Positions 10,289-20,470 of a DNA stretch of 50,232 bases are shown here, piece after piece. A program made the translations under genes and the position numbers. The notes below the pieces were generated by a model. It saw nothing but the letters and a program-made list of their open reading frames with translations. It ran no database searches and had not been told where the DNA came from. The DNA is from an uncultured Paraburkholderia sp. (GTDB taxonomy: Bacteria > Pseudomonadota > Gammaproteobacteria > Burkholderiales > Burkholderiaceae): the NCBI GenBank assembly GCA_940747215.1, contig CALNWS010000032.1:1-50232 (forward strand), given 5' to 3'. Every line of letters begins with the position of its first letter. The stretch's first letter is position 1.

Positions 10289-11295
10289 TTACTGGCGCAG
10301 CGAATCCAGATCGACGACGAAGCGGTACTTCACGTCGCTCTTGAGCATGCGCTCGTAAGCGTTGTTGATGTTCTGCATCGGAATCACTTCGATGTCCGAG
10401 GTGATGCCATGCTCGCCACAGAAGTCCAGCATTTCCTGCGTTTCAGCAATGCCGCCGATCAGCGAACCGGCGAGGCGACGGCGCTTGATTGAAGATTATG
10501 CCGAACACTTGCGGCAACGGATGATCGTGCTCCGGCACGCCGACCAGCGTCATCGTGCCGTCGCGCTTCAGCATGTTGATGAACGGATTCAGATCGTGCT
10601 GTGCGGCGACCGTGTTCAGGATGAAATCGAAGCTGTTCAGATGCGCTTCCATTTCTTTCGGGTTCTTCGAGATGACGACTTCGTCCGCGCCGAGGCGCTT
10701 GGCGTCTTCGATCTTCGAAGGCGACGTGGTGAACAGCACCACGTGCGCGCCCATCGCATGCGCGAGCTTCACGCCCATGTGGCCGAGGCCGTCGAGACCG
10801 ACGATGCCGACTTTCTTGCCGGGGCCCGCGCACAGCAGCGGTGCAACGCCGGCCGGATCGAGGTTCTGCAGCACGCGCAGCGGGAATGCTTCGTCCACGA
10901 CGATTTACGTGGAATAGCCGCCGTACGTGTTCTTGCCGTCGACCTTGTCGGTGCCGTTGTACGTGCCGACAAAACCGTTTTCGCAATACTGTTCCAGATC
11001 TTCCGCGCAGCTCGCACACATGCGGCACGAGCCGACGCCAACCAGATCGCCGACCTTGTATTTCGTGACGTCGGGGCCGACTGCGGTTACGCGGCCGACG
11101 ATTTCATGTCCAGGCACCACCGGATACACCGTGTTCTTCCATTCATTGCGCGCCTGATGCAGGTCGGAGTGGCACACGCCGCAAAACAGGGCGTCCATCT
11201 GCACATCGTTGGCGCGCAGTTCGCGGCGCTGGATTTCGAACGGAACGAGCGGCGCGGTAGCGTCGTTCGCTTGCATAAGCATAAGTCGTGCTCAT
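10289..11295 (-). pseudogene. Zinc-dependent NAD(P) alcohol dehydrogenase (YahK/AdhA-like), broken
   Basis: The true start is ATG 11293-11295 (MSTTYAYA) behind a GGAG site; a one-base insertion after eight codons shifts to the frame NDATAPLVPFEIQRRELR. Zinc ligands are visible: CGVCHSDLHQ, PGHEIVGRV and the structural-zinc cluster CRMCASCAEDLEQYC. An in-frame TAA interrupts after NTYGGYST (about 10905), and another frameshift near 10480 scrambles the tail that should end [19 protein letters not shown] (stop 10289). The cofactor domain reads PLLCAGPGKKVGIVG, where the family has about 12 more residues between LLCAG and GPGKK, and the nucleotide loop is GLDGLGHMG with an Asp for the usual first Gly. 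The family reduces aldehydes. It is divergent from an AraC gene that probably controlled it. Confidence 0.88.
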
Positions 11296-11461
11296 GGTAG
11301 CTCCAGCAAAGTGGGTGATGTTGCAAGGTGCCGGCGATTGACGACCCGCGTCGCCGATTCGGACAAACCTCGTGATGGGCCTCTATCCCGGCACCGGCGG
11401 TGACCGCACGATTCGCCGAAGCAGTGAATCGCGGGCCGAGCCCGGCGCAGTGCCGTAAAAA

Positions 11462-11495
11462 GTGGATCAGGCAGGGTTCCTATCTTAGGATCCAC
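11462..11495. promoter_or_regulatory. Inverted repeat between divergent adh and araC genes
   Basis: GTGGATC (11462-11468) and GATCCAC (11489-11495) form a 7-base inverted repeat with a 20-base spacer in the 320-bp gap between the divergent dehydrogenase and AraC-family genes. The location suggests an operator. The repeat is short enough to occur by chance, and the rest of the gap (11296-11615) shows nothing else I recognise apart from an AT-richer part before the araC start. Confidence 0.3.
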
Positions 11496-11615
11496 ACGTC
11501 ACGCAGGGAATACCTGAATGTCTTGAAGATTTGCCTAAAACTCTTGGCAGCGAGCACAGTAGGCTGTTTGGTGCTAAATTTCAAGCATTATTCTCTTCGC
11601 CGTCACTATATCGTC

Positions 11616-12597
11616 ATGTCATCCCCAGTCATCCCCAATCACTGAGGCGGTTTCCGCCGAGGCCGCACAGCGCCGTGTACTCGAACTGTTCGACGTGCTC
11701 GCACCGAATCCCGGCTTCACGCGTTCGAGTCTCGAAGGCGTGAATCTGATGCGCGCGAACGCGCCCATGCCGCGCATGCCAGTCATGTATGAGCCGAGTA
11801 TCGTGATTGTTTGTCAAAGGAAGAAAACGCGGCTATCTCGGCGATCAGGTGCTCCAGTACGACGCGCAACAGTATCTCGTGCTGTCCGTGCCGCTGCCTT
11901 TCGAGTGCGAAATGGAGGCAAGCGCGGAAGAGCCGTTTCTCGCCATTTCAGTGCGCGTGGATCTGGCCATGGTGGCCGACTGCTGGGCGTTGAATGAAAC
12001 GCAGGGCAGCACGCAGCACGAACCGTCCGGCATTTACTCGACACCTCTCGACGCGTCGTTGTCCAACGCAGTGCAGCGTTTGATGGATGCATTGGCTTCG
12101 CCGCTGGATGCGCGCATTCTCGTGCCGGCCATCGTGCGTGAAATCTGTTATCGCGTGCTGACAGGCGAGCAGGGCGATGCCATTCGCGCGGTGCTCACGC
12201 ATCAGAATCATTTCGGCCGCATTGCAAAGGCACTGCGCCGCATTCACGCCGACTATCACGGTCAGTTGGACATAGATACGCTCGCTTTCGAAGCGGGCAT
12301 GAGCCTTGCCGTTTTTCACGCGTAATTTAAGGCAGTGACCGCAACGTCGCCGATGCAATATGTGAAGACCACGCGTCTTCTGCATCACGCGCGCTTGCTG
12401 ATGGTGCAGGACGGACTGAATGTGGGTGCGGGGCGGCAGCGCGCGTGGGTTATGAAAGCGCGTCGCAGTTCAGCCGCGAATTCAAGCGTCTTTTCGGGCT
12501 GAGTCCGGTGGATGAAGTGAAGCGCATGCGCACCGTGTACGATGCACCGCCGCCGCGCGTGGCGAAGCCTGTCGCGCATTACGTGACTGCGATTTAA
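11616..12597 (+). pseudogene. AraC-family transcriptional regulator (AraC_N type), broken
   Basis: ATG 11616 gives MSSPVIPNH, then a one-base slip is needed to continue EAVSAEAAQRRVLELFDVL. The sensor half (NAPMPRMPVMYEPSIVIV, GYLGDQVLQYDAQQYLVLS) and the DNA-binding half ([37 protein letters not shown]) are both present. Lesions are the frameshift after nine codons, another near 11815 (at CQ-RKRGYLG), a TAA in the first helix-turn-helix (HA-stop-FKAVT near 12323), and a frame change near 12430 before [20 protein letters not shown]. The native end is ...VAHYVTAI at 12597. The family usually regulates an adjacent divergent oxidoreductase, here the equally broken alcohol dehydrogenase, so regulator and target decayed together. 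Confidence 0.87.
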
Positions 12598-12632
12598 GCG
12601 GGCTGCTTCAAAGGCAGCCGCCTGACAACGGC

Positions 12633-13445
12633 TTAAAGCCCGCTAAACCAGTTGTACCCCTGATCTTCCCAATAGCCGCCCGGATTCGTGTTAGTGACGA
12701 AAATCGCGGCAATGTGCTTGGGATTCTTGAATCCGAGTTTGGTCGGCACGTGCAGCTTCAGCGGATAACCGTATTTCGCGGGCAGCGGCGCGTCGCGAAA
12801 GTCGAGCGTGAGCTGCGTTTGCGGATGTAGCGCCGCCGCCATATCGAGGCTCGAGTAATAGCGGTCCGCGCATTTGAAGCCGACATAACGTGCGCTCAGA
12901 TCCGCGCCCACGCGCTCCAGAAAGGTGCGGAACGGCACGCCGCGCCATTGTCCGATTGCGCTCCATCCTTCGATGCAGATGTGCCGCGTGATCTGCGAAA
13001 CCTGTGGCAGCGTGCGCAGTTCGTCGAGCGTCCATGTGCGTTTGCTGGCCACGAGCCCGGAAACTTCGGGTTCGTGTAAGTGGAGCCGTCGATATCCGGC
13101 GCATCGAACTCGGGGTAGAACGTGTTGAACGGAAACGGATCGGTAATCTGGCTCGCCGCGTATGTCGGTGCAAGGACGGTTGCGATTGAAGAGCCAGCCC
13201 TGCACGCGATCGTTCCAGCGCGACATGGCCCATAGCACCTTGTCGACGGAATCGTTGTCCTACATGTTGCAGCCGGAGAGCATCGCCAGTGCGCCGATGG
13301 AAAGCGACGAGCGCAAAAAGAGGCGGCGCTGCAGACGTTCGATTTGCGGCCGGTGCTCGTCGAGCACGATGCGCGATTGCGCGCTGCGGCTGTCGCGGCG
13401 CTTCTCCAGTTCGGTTCTCACCGTTTTACTTTTCAGGTCACTCAT
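12633..13445 (-). pseudogene. Molybdopterin-dependent oxidoreductase, sulfite-oxidase fold (MsrP/YedY-like), broken
   Basis: The start at 13445 (MSDLKSKTVRTELEKRRDS) leads to an export signal RRLFLRSSLSIGALAML with a lipobox-like SGC. A TAG-type stop follows at once (SGCNM-stop, 13260), after which the frame continues DNDSVDKVLWAMSRWNDRV. The middle changes frame between about 13190 and 13075 and resumes at EVSGLVASKRTWTLDELR. The catalytic domain has the molybdenum-ligand Cys in FKCADRYYSS, plus RHICIEGWSAIGQWRG and the end EDQGYNWFSGL. Such periplasmic enzymes pass electrons to or from a membrane cytochrome b, and the next gene upstream supplies it, overlapping by ATGA. Confidence 0.85.
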
Positions 13446-14083
13446 GCCCGGCTACCGTCCTGTACAAAGTGTTTTGCCCGTCCCGTCAGCATGGGCAGCA
13501 GGGTTTTAGGCACCAGCAACACCAACGCCGGATGCACGACGACGAAGCCCACCACGCCAGCCATCGCGACGAAATGCACGCGACGCGCGAAATCGAAGCC
13601 GCCGAAAATCGCCGTGAGCCAAGAGAACTGAACGGACTTCCAGATCGAGAGGCCTGAAGCGACCAGCAGAACGCCGAGCAGGATCACGAGCAGATACAAT
13701 GAATGCGCGTTGCACGGCGTTGTAGCGGCCCGTGTCGTGCGGCAGCTTGAAACGCAGCGCGAGCGCGGCGTCGTGCATCACGTCGCGCGGATAAACGGGC
13801 AGCATCTTGCGCCGGAAGTGGCCACGCGCAATGCTGTAGCTCACGTACTACAGCAAGCCGTTCGCGCACAGCAGCCACATCGCGGCGAAATGCATGCGAT
13901 CGAGCCTCCGAGCCAGCCGCCTACGGTCACCCAGACGGGGAATCTGAAAGAAAAGAAGGGCGACGCGTTATAGATCGCCCAGCCACTCATGACCATGCAC
14001 ACCATCGCAAACGCATTGATCCAGTGCGTCACGCGGACGATGAGCGGATGGACGACGATGCGCCGCGAGTGCGAATCACGCAT
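13442..14083 (-). pseudogene. Cytochrome b561-type membrane subunit partnering the molybdoenzyme, frameshifted
   Basis: ATG 14083 gives MRDSHSRRIVVHPLIVRVTH with the haem-ligand His in the first helix region, then HWINAFAMVCMVMSGWAIYN. After GGWLGGSIA the reading moves to other frames (YSIARGHFRRKMLPVYPRDV in one, then YLLVILLGVLLVASGLSIWK and RRVHFVAMAGVVGFVVVHP in a third). The stop at 13442 overlaps the molybdoenzyme start (ATGA), so the two were a translationally coupled pair. Breaks are near 13890, 13845 and 13700. The ancestral protein would be a four-helix di-haem cytochrome b linking the periplasmic enzyme to the quinone pool. Confidence 0.83.
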
Positions 14084-14225
14084 GGTGCGAGAGGTCCGTG
14101 AAAACGAAAGAAGAACAGGCAAGAACAGGCCGTGTCGTCAAATGACGCGGCCTTGAGCGATGAAATCAGCGCGATGACATGCGCCAGCGCCAAACCCATG
14201 CGCGAGCGCAATTTCATGCGCTCTA

Positions 14226-14858
14226 TCACATCGGCGGTGTGACGTCGTGCTCGCCCGCTGAGATGAAGTTCGCGGCCATCGTGCCGTCGGCTTCCTTGTG
14301 CGCGAACATCACGACCTTTGCGCCCGGCACGAGCAGCGAACGGTCACCCGCTTCGAGGGCCACGATAGGCACGTCCTGCGGAATCACGATCTTCTTCTCG
14401 CCGTCTTTGTACTTCACCGTCATCGTGTGGCCGTTACTGACGACAAGCGAGCCCACCGTGCCGTTCGTCATCGAGCTGTTCGCGCCGAGGTCCCACGAAC
14501 GATGACCTTCGCCCGAGCCGCGCATGCTCGCCGGGAACACGTGCACTTCGAGCGCCTTGAGCGAGCCGTCGGCCTGCGGGATCGCGGCGGTGTCCACGTA
14601 GCTGTCGGGCTTGGTGTTGTTGATGTTGGCGAGCGTCACGCCGCGAATCGGAGTGTCTTTCGCGAGCTTCACGTCCACGTCCTTGCCGTCGCGCGTATGT
14701 ACTTTCAGCAGGTCGCCCGTGAGAGACGTGACGACGGTGCCGCGCAAGCCGGTCGGCGCGTTCTGCGCCATGGCGGCGGTGCCGCTCGCGAGAAAAGGCC
14801 GCAGCGACGAGCGCGGGGCGACGAGAGCACGCAGCGCGGTCGCGGAAACGATCTTCAT
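14226..14858 (-). CDS. Secreted DUF5666-like protein of unknown function
   Basis: One open frame of 210 residues starts at ATG 14858 (MKIVSATALRALVAPRSSLR) behind a good GGAGGAG site. Repeating beta-type segments follow (GLRGTVVTSLTGDLLKVHT, KLAKDTPIRGVTLANI, GSLVVSNGHTMTVKY, KKIVIPQDVPIVALEAGD), resembling DUF5666-type periplasmic proteins. The body looks intact. The signal peptide is odd: two Arg interrupt the hydrophobic core (VAPRSSLRPFLASG), and reading a shifted frame between those points gives a much better core (ALVAAAF). That suggests a pair of indels that cancel each other and may harm export. It lies divergent from the metal-type two-component genes. Confidence 0.65.
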   Translation of the reverse strand: MKIVSATALRALVAPRSSLRPFLASGTAAMAQNAPTGLRGTVVTSLTGDLLKVHTRDGKDVDVKLAKDTPIRGVTLANINNTKPDSYVDTAAIPQADGSLKALEVHVFPASMRGSGEGHRSWDLGANSSMTNGTVGSLVVSNGHTMTVKYKDGEKKIVIPQDVPIVALEAGDRSLLVPGAKVVMFAHKEADGTMAANFISAGEHDVTPPM

Positions 14859-15114
14859 GAATCTCCTCCTTGGTGGGTGAAATCGTGGGTGAAAGGGTGG
14901 ATGAGCGCAGCGAAGCAGACCTGCGATGGGGACAGATTAGGCGGCGGACCAGCTCGGCGGGGTGACAGACGGATGACAAAAACGTCATGAATGGCGCGGC
15001 GCGGCCACGTAAAATGGCAGCACATCTATCCCATGTGCTGCGCCGGTTCTGCTGTATCCGCAATCTCGATGACGCGCGGCGTAGGCCTGTCCAGCGTGTG
15101 GAGCACGAGGCGTC

Positions 15115-15721
15115 ATGAGCATTCTCGTCATCGAAGACGATCCGAAAACGGGCGATTATCTGAAGAAAGGGCTGCGTGAGAGCGGGTACGCAGTCGACCT
15201 AGCGCGCACCGGCACGGACGATCTGCACATGGCGCTCGAACAGGCGTACGACCTCGTGGTGCTGGACGTGATGCTGCCAGGCATCGACATCTGGGAAATC
15301 ATGCGTGTGTTGCGCGCGCGCCGCGATCTGCCGGTCATTTTTCTCACTGCGCGCGATCACGTGAGCGACCGCATTCGCGGCCTCGAGCTCGGCGCGGATG
15401 ACTACCTCGTCAAGCCGTTTTTATTCACCGAACTGGTGCTGCGCATTCGCACGCTGCTGCGCCGTAAAGTGACGCGCGAAGGCGTGGAAATTCCGCTCAC
15501 CAACAAGGAATTCATGCTGCTGCATCTACTCGTGCGGCGTCAGGGCGAAGCGTTATCGCACGCAGATCGCGTCCGAAGTGTGGCACATGAATTTCGACAG
15601 TGACACGAACGTAGTGGACGTGGCCGTCAAACGGCTGCGCGCAAAGGTCGATCATCCGTTTGAAAAGAAGCTGATTCATACCGTGCGCAGCATCGGCTAC
15701 ACGTTTGGCGACGGCACATGA
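15115..15721 (+). pseudogene. OmpR-family response regulator (IrlR/CopR-like), deleted and frameshifted
   Basis: The receiver begins [20 protein letters not shown] with the phospho-acceptor in [12 protein letters not shown] and the switch Lys in DYLVKPF. The DNA-binding domain should follow a linker and beta platform of about 20 residues; instead IRTLLRR joins straight to [16 protein letters not shown], consistent with a deletion between two CGCCG copies. A frameshift near 15555 puts the recognition helix and wing ([15 protein letters not shown], then [13 protein letters not shown]...GYTFGDGT) out of frame. The stop at 15719-15721 overlaps the kinase start (ATGA). Metal-responsive regulators of this type activate efflux genes; no efflux genes are in the window. 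Confidence 0.87.
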
Positions 15722-17128
15722 AACTGTGGACTGAACGCTCGTTCACCACGCGCACCACGATACTGTTCGTGCTGGTTGCGTGCGTCGTGATAGGCACGCT
15801 CGGCGCGTATTTCTATCGCTCCGCCGAAGTCTCGCTGCGGCAGCGCGCCGATGTCGTGCTCACCGGACGTGTCGAGCATTTCAGCCGTATCGTGCGCGAT
15901 CTTTATTTGGTGAGCGAACTGAAGAACCGTCCGTTACTACTGTTCGAGACGATGCTCGGCGCGGAACAGGACGTGCTCGTGTTTCGCCATCCGGGCGAGC
16001 CGCCTTTCGTCGACGTGAACCCGGGTGGCATCGCGCTTCCGCAGGCGCTGCAGGCCGGCAACGATGGCCGCCTGCCCACCGTCGACGACATCCAGCAAAC
16101 GCACCTGCCCGACGGCACTCCCGTGCATTGGGCAATGGCCATGGCGAAGGCGCACGAGGACGGCACCGAAGTGGAAGTGATCGCCGCGCACCCGATGACG
16201 CAGGAAGTGTGCATGCTGGCCGCTTACCGCAATCGCATTCTGCTCGCCACGTTCACGGGCATGCTCGCGGCCACGCTGCTTGCTTATTACGTGTTGCGTC
16301 GCGCTTTGCGGCCGGTTCGCGAGATCGCCACGCGCACTGCGCAGATCAGTCCGGCGAGTCTCGCCGTACGGCTCGACAGCAAAGCGGCGCCTGTCGAATT
16401 GCGGCAGCTCACGCAGGCGTTCAATGCAATGCTCGATTGTCTCGACGACGGTTATCAACGGCTCTCGCAGTTTTCCGCCGATCTCGCGCATGAAATCCGC
16501 ACACCGGTCGGCGCACTGATCGGCCAGACATAAGTGACGCTCGCCAAGCCGCGTGAGTCCGACGAGACGAGTATCAGCAACTGCTCGAATCGAACTTCGA
16601 AGAGTTGAACCGCTTGAGTCATATCGCGGAGAACATTCTGTTTCTCGCGCATGCCGATCATGCCGCGTTGACAATCGATCGCAAGCCCGTGGACCTCAAT
16701 GGCGAACTCGTCAGGATCGCAGAGTATTTCGAAGGACCGGCGGACGAACGCGGCATGCGCTTCGAAGTCGACGCACGAGGCGTGGCCGTAGTGAATCCGA
16801 TGCTATGCCGCCGCGCGATCAACAACCTCGTCGTGAATGCCGTGCGTTACGGCGCGAACGATACGGTCATGCGTTTGCGCGGCAACCAGGACGAGGCGGC
16901 CGCCACCGTCGTGGTGGAAAACGACGGCGAGCCGACTCCGCCCGATCAGCTCGATCGTTTGTTCGACCGCTTCTATCGCAGCGATGCGGCGTGCAGCGCG
17001 TTCACTGAGTCGAACGGGCTCGGGCTCGCCATCGTGCGCGCGATCATGAATCTGCATGGCGGCAGCGCGCACGTGCTGTGTCCGTCCCGGGTGTCGTGCG
17101 TTTCGAACTGCGGTTTCCGGGCGCCTGA
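15718..17128 (+). pseudogene. Metal-type sensor histidine kinase (IrlS/CusS-like), broken
   Basis: [20 protein letters not shown] opens the first membrane helix, a periplasmic domain follows, and the second helix is near ILLATFTGMLAATLLAYYVL with a HAMP segment (RRALRPVREIATRTAQIS). The H-box FSADLAHEIRTPVGALIGQT is directly followed by TAA at 16531, then VTLAKPRE continues the family. A frame change near 16565 leads to LLESNFEELNRLSHIAENIL, the N-box NNLVVNAVRYG and the G-box SNGLGLAIVRAIM. A last slip near 17085 restores the end RFELRFPGA (stop 17126-17128). Translation would stop just after the phosphorylated His, losing the ATP-binding domain. It forms an operon with the broken regulator before it. 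Confidence 0.88.
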
Positions 17129-17255
17129 AGAAGGCCTGAAGACGTTGCCACTAAGAGACCGGTAATGGCGATACCGGGATGACTGCACAACTGGTTGCGC
17201 GCGCGAAGCGTGGTTACGATCGTTCATCCCCACCACACGGATGACGACAACCGCC

Positions 17256-17501
17256 ATGAAACGCTTTCATATTGCTTTGGCCGTAGCGAGCCTCGACGAA
17301 TCCATCGGCGACTACAGCAGCCGTCTCGGTCAACCGCCCACGGCGGTCGTGCCCGGCAAATACGCCATGTGGCGCACCGATCTGCTGAACTTCTCGATCA
17401 ACCAGATGCCGGAGAAGGCGGGCATGCTGCGGCACGTCGGTTTCGAGGACGACGACGTCACCGCCTATTCGAGCAGCAAGGACGTGAACGGTCTGGATTG
17501 A
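17256..17501 (+). pseudogene. VOC-family (glyoxalase-fold) small protein, C-terminally truncated
   Basis: MKRFHIALAVASLDESIGDY then SSRLGQPPTAVVPGKYAMWR is a glyoxalase/bleomycin-resistance fold half-module with the usual opening beta strand and helix. The frame ends at a TGA after KDVNGLD, where relatives continue with a Trp and about 20 residues more. The following bases do not clearly restore the family in another frame, so I mark a truncation rather than a proven frameshift. Substrate unknown. It is a single gene between the broken kinase and the minus-strand diguanylate cyclase. Confidence 0.6.
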
Positions 17502-17566
17502 AGCGTTGCGACTGCGATTGAGCGGCAACGTGTACCGCTCGATCGCAGTTGCATACGCTTTCGGTA

Positions 17567-19082
17567 TTAGCTTGCGTGGCGGTCGTTCGCGGGCTGATCC
17601 GCGTAGTGCGCGCGCTTTTCCTCGTACATCAGCAGGTCGGCGCGCTGCACGCCTGCTTCAAGCCGGCCGCCGCGCTGGCAGGTGGCCGCGCCCATCGAAA
17701 AACTCAGCGGCGAGCCCGGATAGGACTGATTGTTCATTTTCACGAGTTGACGCATCGACTCGATCATCGCGGCGCCGCCGCGCTCGTCGGTGTCGGGCAT
17801 CAAGATCGCAAACTCGTCGCCGCCGATCCGCGCCGCATGGAACGGCAACTCCATCGCCTTGGCGAGCACTTCGCCGGCGCGGCGCAGCAACGCGTCGCCG
17901 GCCGCGTGGCCGAGTTGATCGTTCACGCGTTTCTTTCAGGCCGTTCAGATCGGCCATGATGATCGTGACCGGCCACGGACCTTTGCGCTCCAGACGGTTC
18001 AATTCGTCGACGTAGAACGAGCGGTTTCGCAGTTTGGTGAGCACGTCGTGCTTACCGAGGAATTCCAGGTACGCTTCGGCTTTCTTGCGCGCGGTGATGT
18101 CGGTGAGCGCGACGAGCACCAGATCCCAGTTTTTCTCGTGCCCCGGCAGCACCGAGAATTGCAGATGCACGTGCACCTCGCTGCCGTCGAGCGAATAGTT
18201 GAGCACCTCGCGCTGCTGGAACAGCTTGCCGTCCCACAGGTCGATCAGCTGCTCGCGAAAATGCGGACGCATGTCGTCGCGGAAAACATCGGAGAGACGG
18301 GCGAGCAGCATTTTCTTGTCTTTCGCGCCGAACATGTCGAGCGTGTGCCGGTTGACGTCGAGCACGTGAATCTCGGCCATGCAGCGTTCGACGAACTCGG
18401 GATGCACGTCCGTGAACATGCGGAAATCGTTGATGCCCGCCGCGCGCGCGTCGTCGAGCACGCGCTTGACCGCGCTGAAATCTTCCACCCACAGCGACAC
18501 CGGCGAATGCTCGAAGAGGCCGCGCACGTATTCTTCGGCCAGTGTCACGCGATGCCGCGCGCCTTTGAGTTCGGTGATGTCCTCGGTCGACACCAGCACG
18601 CGGTCCCAGCTCGCTTCGTGACCCGGCAATACCGAGCCCTCCCTTCAGCAGCACGTCGAGCCGCCGGCCGCCGAGCGTGTAATTCACGGTCTGGCTCGTG
18701 AACTGCGCTTGGCCGTCCCATAACTGGCAGAGTTCTTCGAGATGCGTCTTGAGCATGTCGTCGTGGAACACAAACCGAGGCTGGCCGTCAGCAGCGCGTC
18801 GAAGTCCGCGGCCTCAAACTGTTCGAGCGTCCTGCGATTGACCTTGATGATGCAGATGCTATGCGCGCACGCCGCCACCAGTTCGGGATGCGCCGCGAAA
18901 TGCGCGCGCAGATCGGTCACGCCGTCGGCACGCCATGCGTCGAAAAGCATGCGCACGCCGCTGAAATCCTCGAGCCATAGCGACACGGGCACGAGTTCGA
19001 ACATCTCCGAGTCGTCCCGCAGAAGGATGTGATTCGGGGCGTTGTGGTTGGCTGCGGAGCCGGGCGGCAGAATATCCAGCAT
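17567..19082 (-). pseudogene. Diguanylate cyclase with two PAS-like sensor domains, frameshifted
   Basis: MLDILPPGSAANHNAPN starts a cytoplasmic protein with two related sensor modules: VPVSLWLEDFSGVRMLFDAW and, in the second, SPVSLWVEDFSAVKRVLDDA. Then come a linker (LVALTDITARKKAEAYLEFL) and a GGDEF domain (HDVLTKLRNRSFYVDELNRL, RIGGDEFAILMPDTDERGG, DLLMYEEKRAHYA). The active GGDEF motif itself is intact, so the ancestor made cyclic di-GMP. Frameshifts are needed near 18775, 18640 and 17935; the last separates the substrate-binding segment from GGDEF. The two sensor modules look like an internal duplication in the protein family. No gene partners. Confidence 0.88.
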
Positions 19083-19442
19083 GAGGTTCTCGTGAACGGA
19101 AGTCTGGCTATTTTAGGCGGTATCGGTGCAGGCTAAAAAGAAACGCTGAGACGGTCGAATGGGCCTCGCCCCATTCAGCGCAATATCGGCCGGACGGACG
19201 CGCGACTTGAGTTGGGGCTTGCCCCTAGTGCGGTGGGTGCCGGGATGTTGGTGCGCAATTGCCGCATGGTTGCGGACAGGGCGGCAGCGGGTGCCACGAT
19301 TCACGCGCAGGCATTTTTCAGCAGACGTTGAAGAGCCTTGCTACACTCGAACGACCGCCGCGCCAGCTTACCTTTCCGTCCGCTGACGCCATCTGACGGT
19401 AGCCTCAGCACACAACCAACCGTAGCCAGACAACACGCCGCC
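19083..19442. other. 360-bp gap between divergent genes, no gene seen
   Basis: The stretch separates the start of the diguanylate cyclase from the start of the hydroxyacid dehydrogenase, so it should have held both promoters. I see no protein and no clear -35/-10 pair. A small hairpin GGGGC-TT-GCCCC lies at 19214-19225. Confidence 0.4.
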
Positions 19443-20256
19443 ATGAAGCCAACCCTGCTGGTCCTTATCTCCCTGCAAGACACGAGCCGCGAGCGTATCG
19501 AGGCGGCCTTCGACGTAATCTACGTGCCCGAGCCGGCCGAACGCGCCGCCGCGCTCAACGCCCACGGCGCGACGATCCGCGCCATGCTCACCAACGGCAC
19601 GGTGGGCGTGAGCGCGGAAGATATCGACCGCATGCCGCAGCTCGAATTCATCAGTGCGCTGGGCGCGGGCTATGAAAACATTGCCGTCGACCACGCACGC
19701 AGCCGCAATCAGGCCACGCGCACCGGCACCTGGCGCGATGGCTTGTCGATGCGCCCGAACGTCTCCGGCAAGCGGCTCGGCAATATCGGCGAGAAGGTCG
19801 CGCGGCGTGGGTTTCGACATGGAAGTGGGCTACCACAACCGTAAGCCGCGCGAAGGCTTGCCGCTGCGTTATTTCGACAGCCTCGTCGAGCTGGCGAAGT
19901 GGTGCGATTTCCTCGTGGTGGCCACGCCGGGCGGCGCGGGCACGCGTCATCTGATCGACCGGACGGTGCTCGAGGCGCTCGGACCGAACGGCTATGTCGT
20001 GAACGTCTCGCGTGGCAGCGTGGTCGACACGGCCGCGCTCGTGCAGGCGCTGTCCACTCACGCGATTGCGGGCGCGAGGCTCGACGTCTATGAAGGCGAG
20101 CCGCACGCGCCCGAGGCGCTGATCGCGCTTGCCAACGTCGTGTTGACGCCGCACGTCGGCGGACGCTCGCCGGAATCGATCACCGCGTCGGTCGGCAATT
20201 TTCTGAACAATGCCGAGCGGCACTTCGCGGGCGAACCGGTTCTGACGCCGATCTGA
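19443..20256 (+). pseudogene. D-2-hydroxyacid dehydrogenase lacking its NAD-binding loop
   Basis: MKPTLLVLISLQDTSRERIE begins a typical D-isomer hydroxyacid dehydrogenase (FISALGAGYENIAVDHARSR; RHLIDRTVLEALGPNGYVVN; VSRGSVVDTAALVQAL; LDVYEGEPHAPEAL; LTPHVGGRSPES). Two internal deletions are evident by family comparison. About 33 residues are missing between DHARSR and NQATRTGTWRDG, including the catalytic-domain hinge. SGKRLG runs directly into NIGEKVARRG where the family has LGIVGLGNIGEK, so the GxGxxG dinucleotide loop is gone; the flanking CTCGGC would be a repeat that promoted loss of 15 bases. A frameshift at about 19810 separates the halves. The enzyme would reduce 2-ketoacids such as glyoxylate or hydroxypyruvate; it cannot now bind cofactor. 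Confidence 0.88.
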
Positions 20257-20470
20257 AACTCTGCGCAAGTTCTGCGCGGGAAGGCCCACGAAAGTCTCGC
20301 GGGCAGCGCAACGTGGGCTCTCGATCCGCTGAAAACTAAACCGAAACTATCGGCACACCGGATACTTTCTCTCGAGAATGGCGATTTTCCTTTAGACACC
20401 ACGGCGAATAGCATGGTCGGTATCGAATCAGCAGTGCCTAGCACAGCCAGAGCAGCGAGGGAGATCGCAC

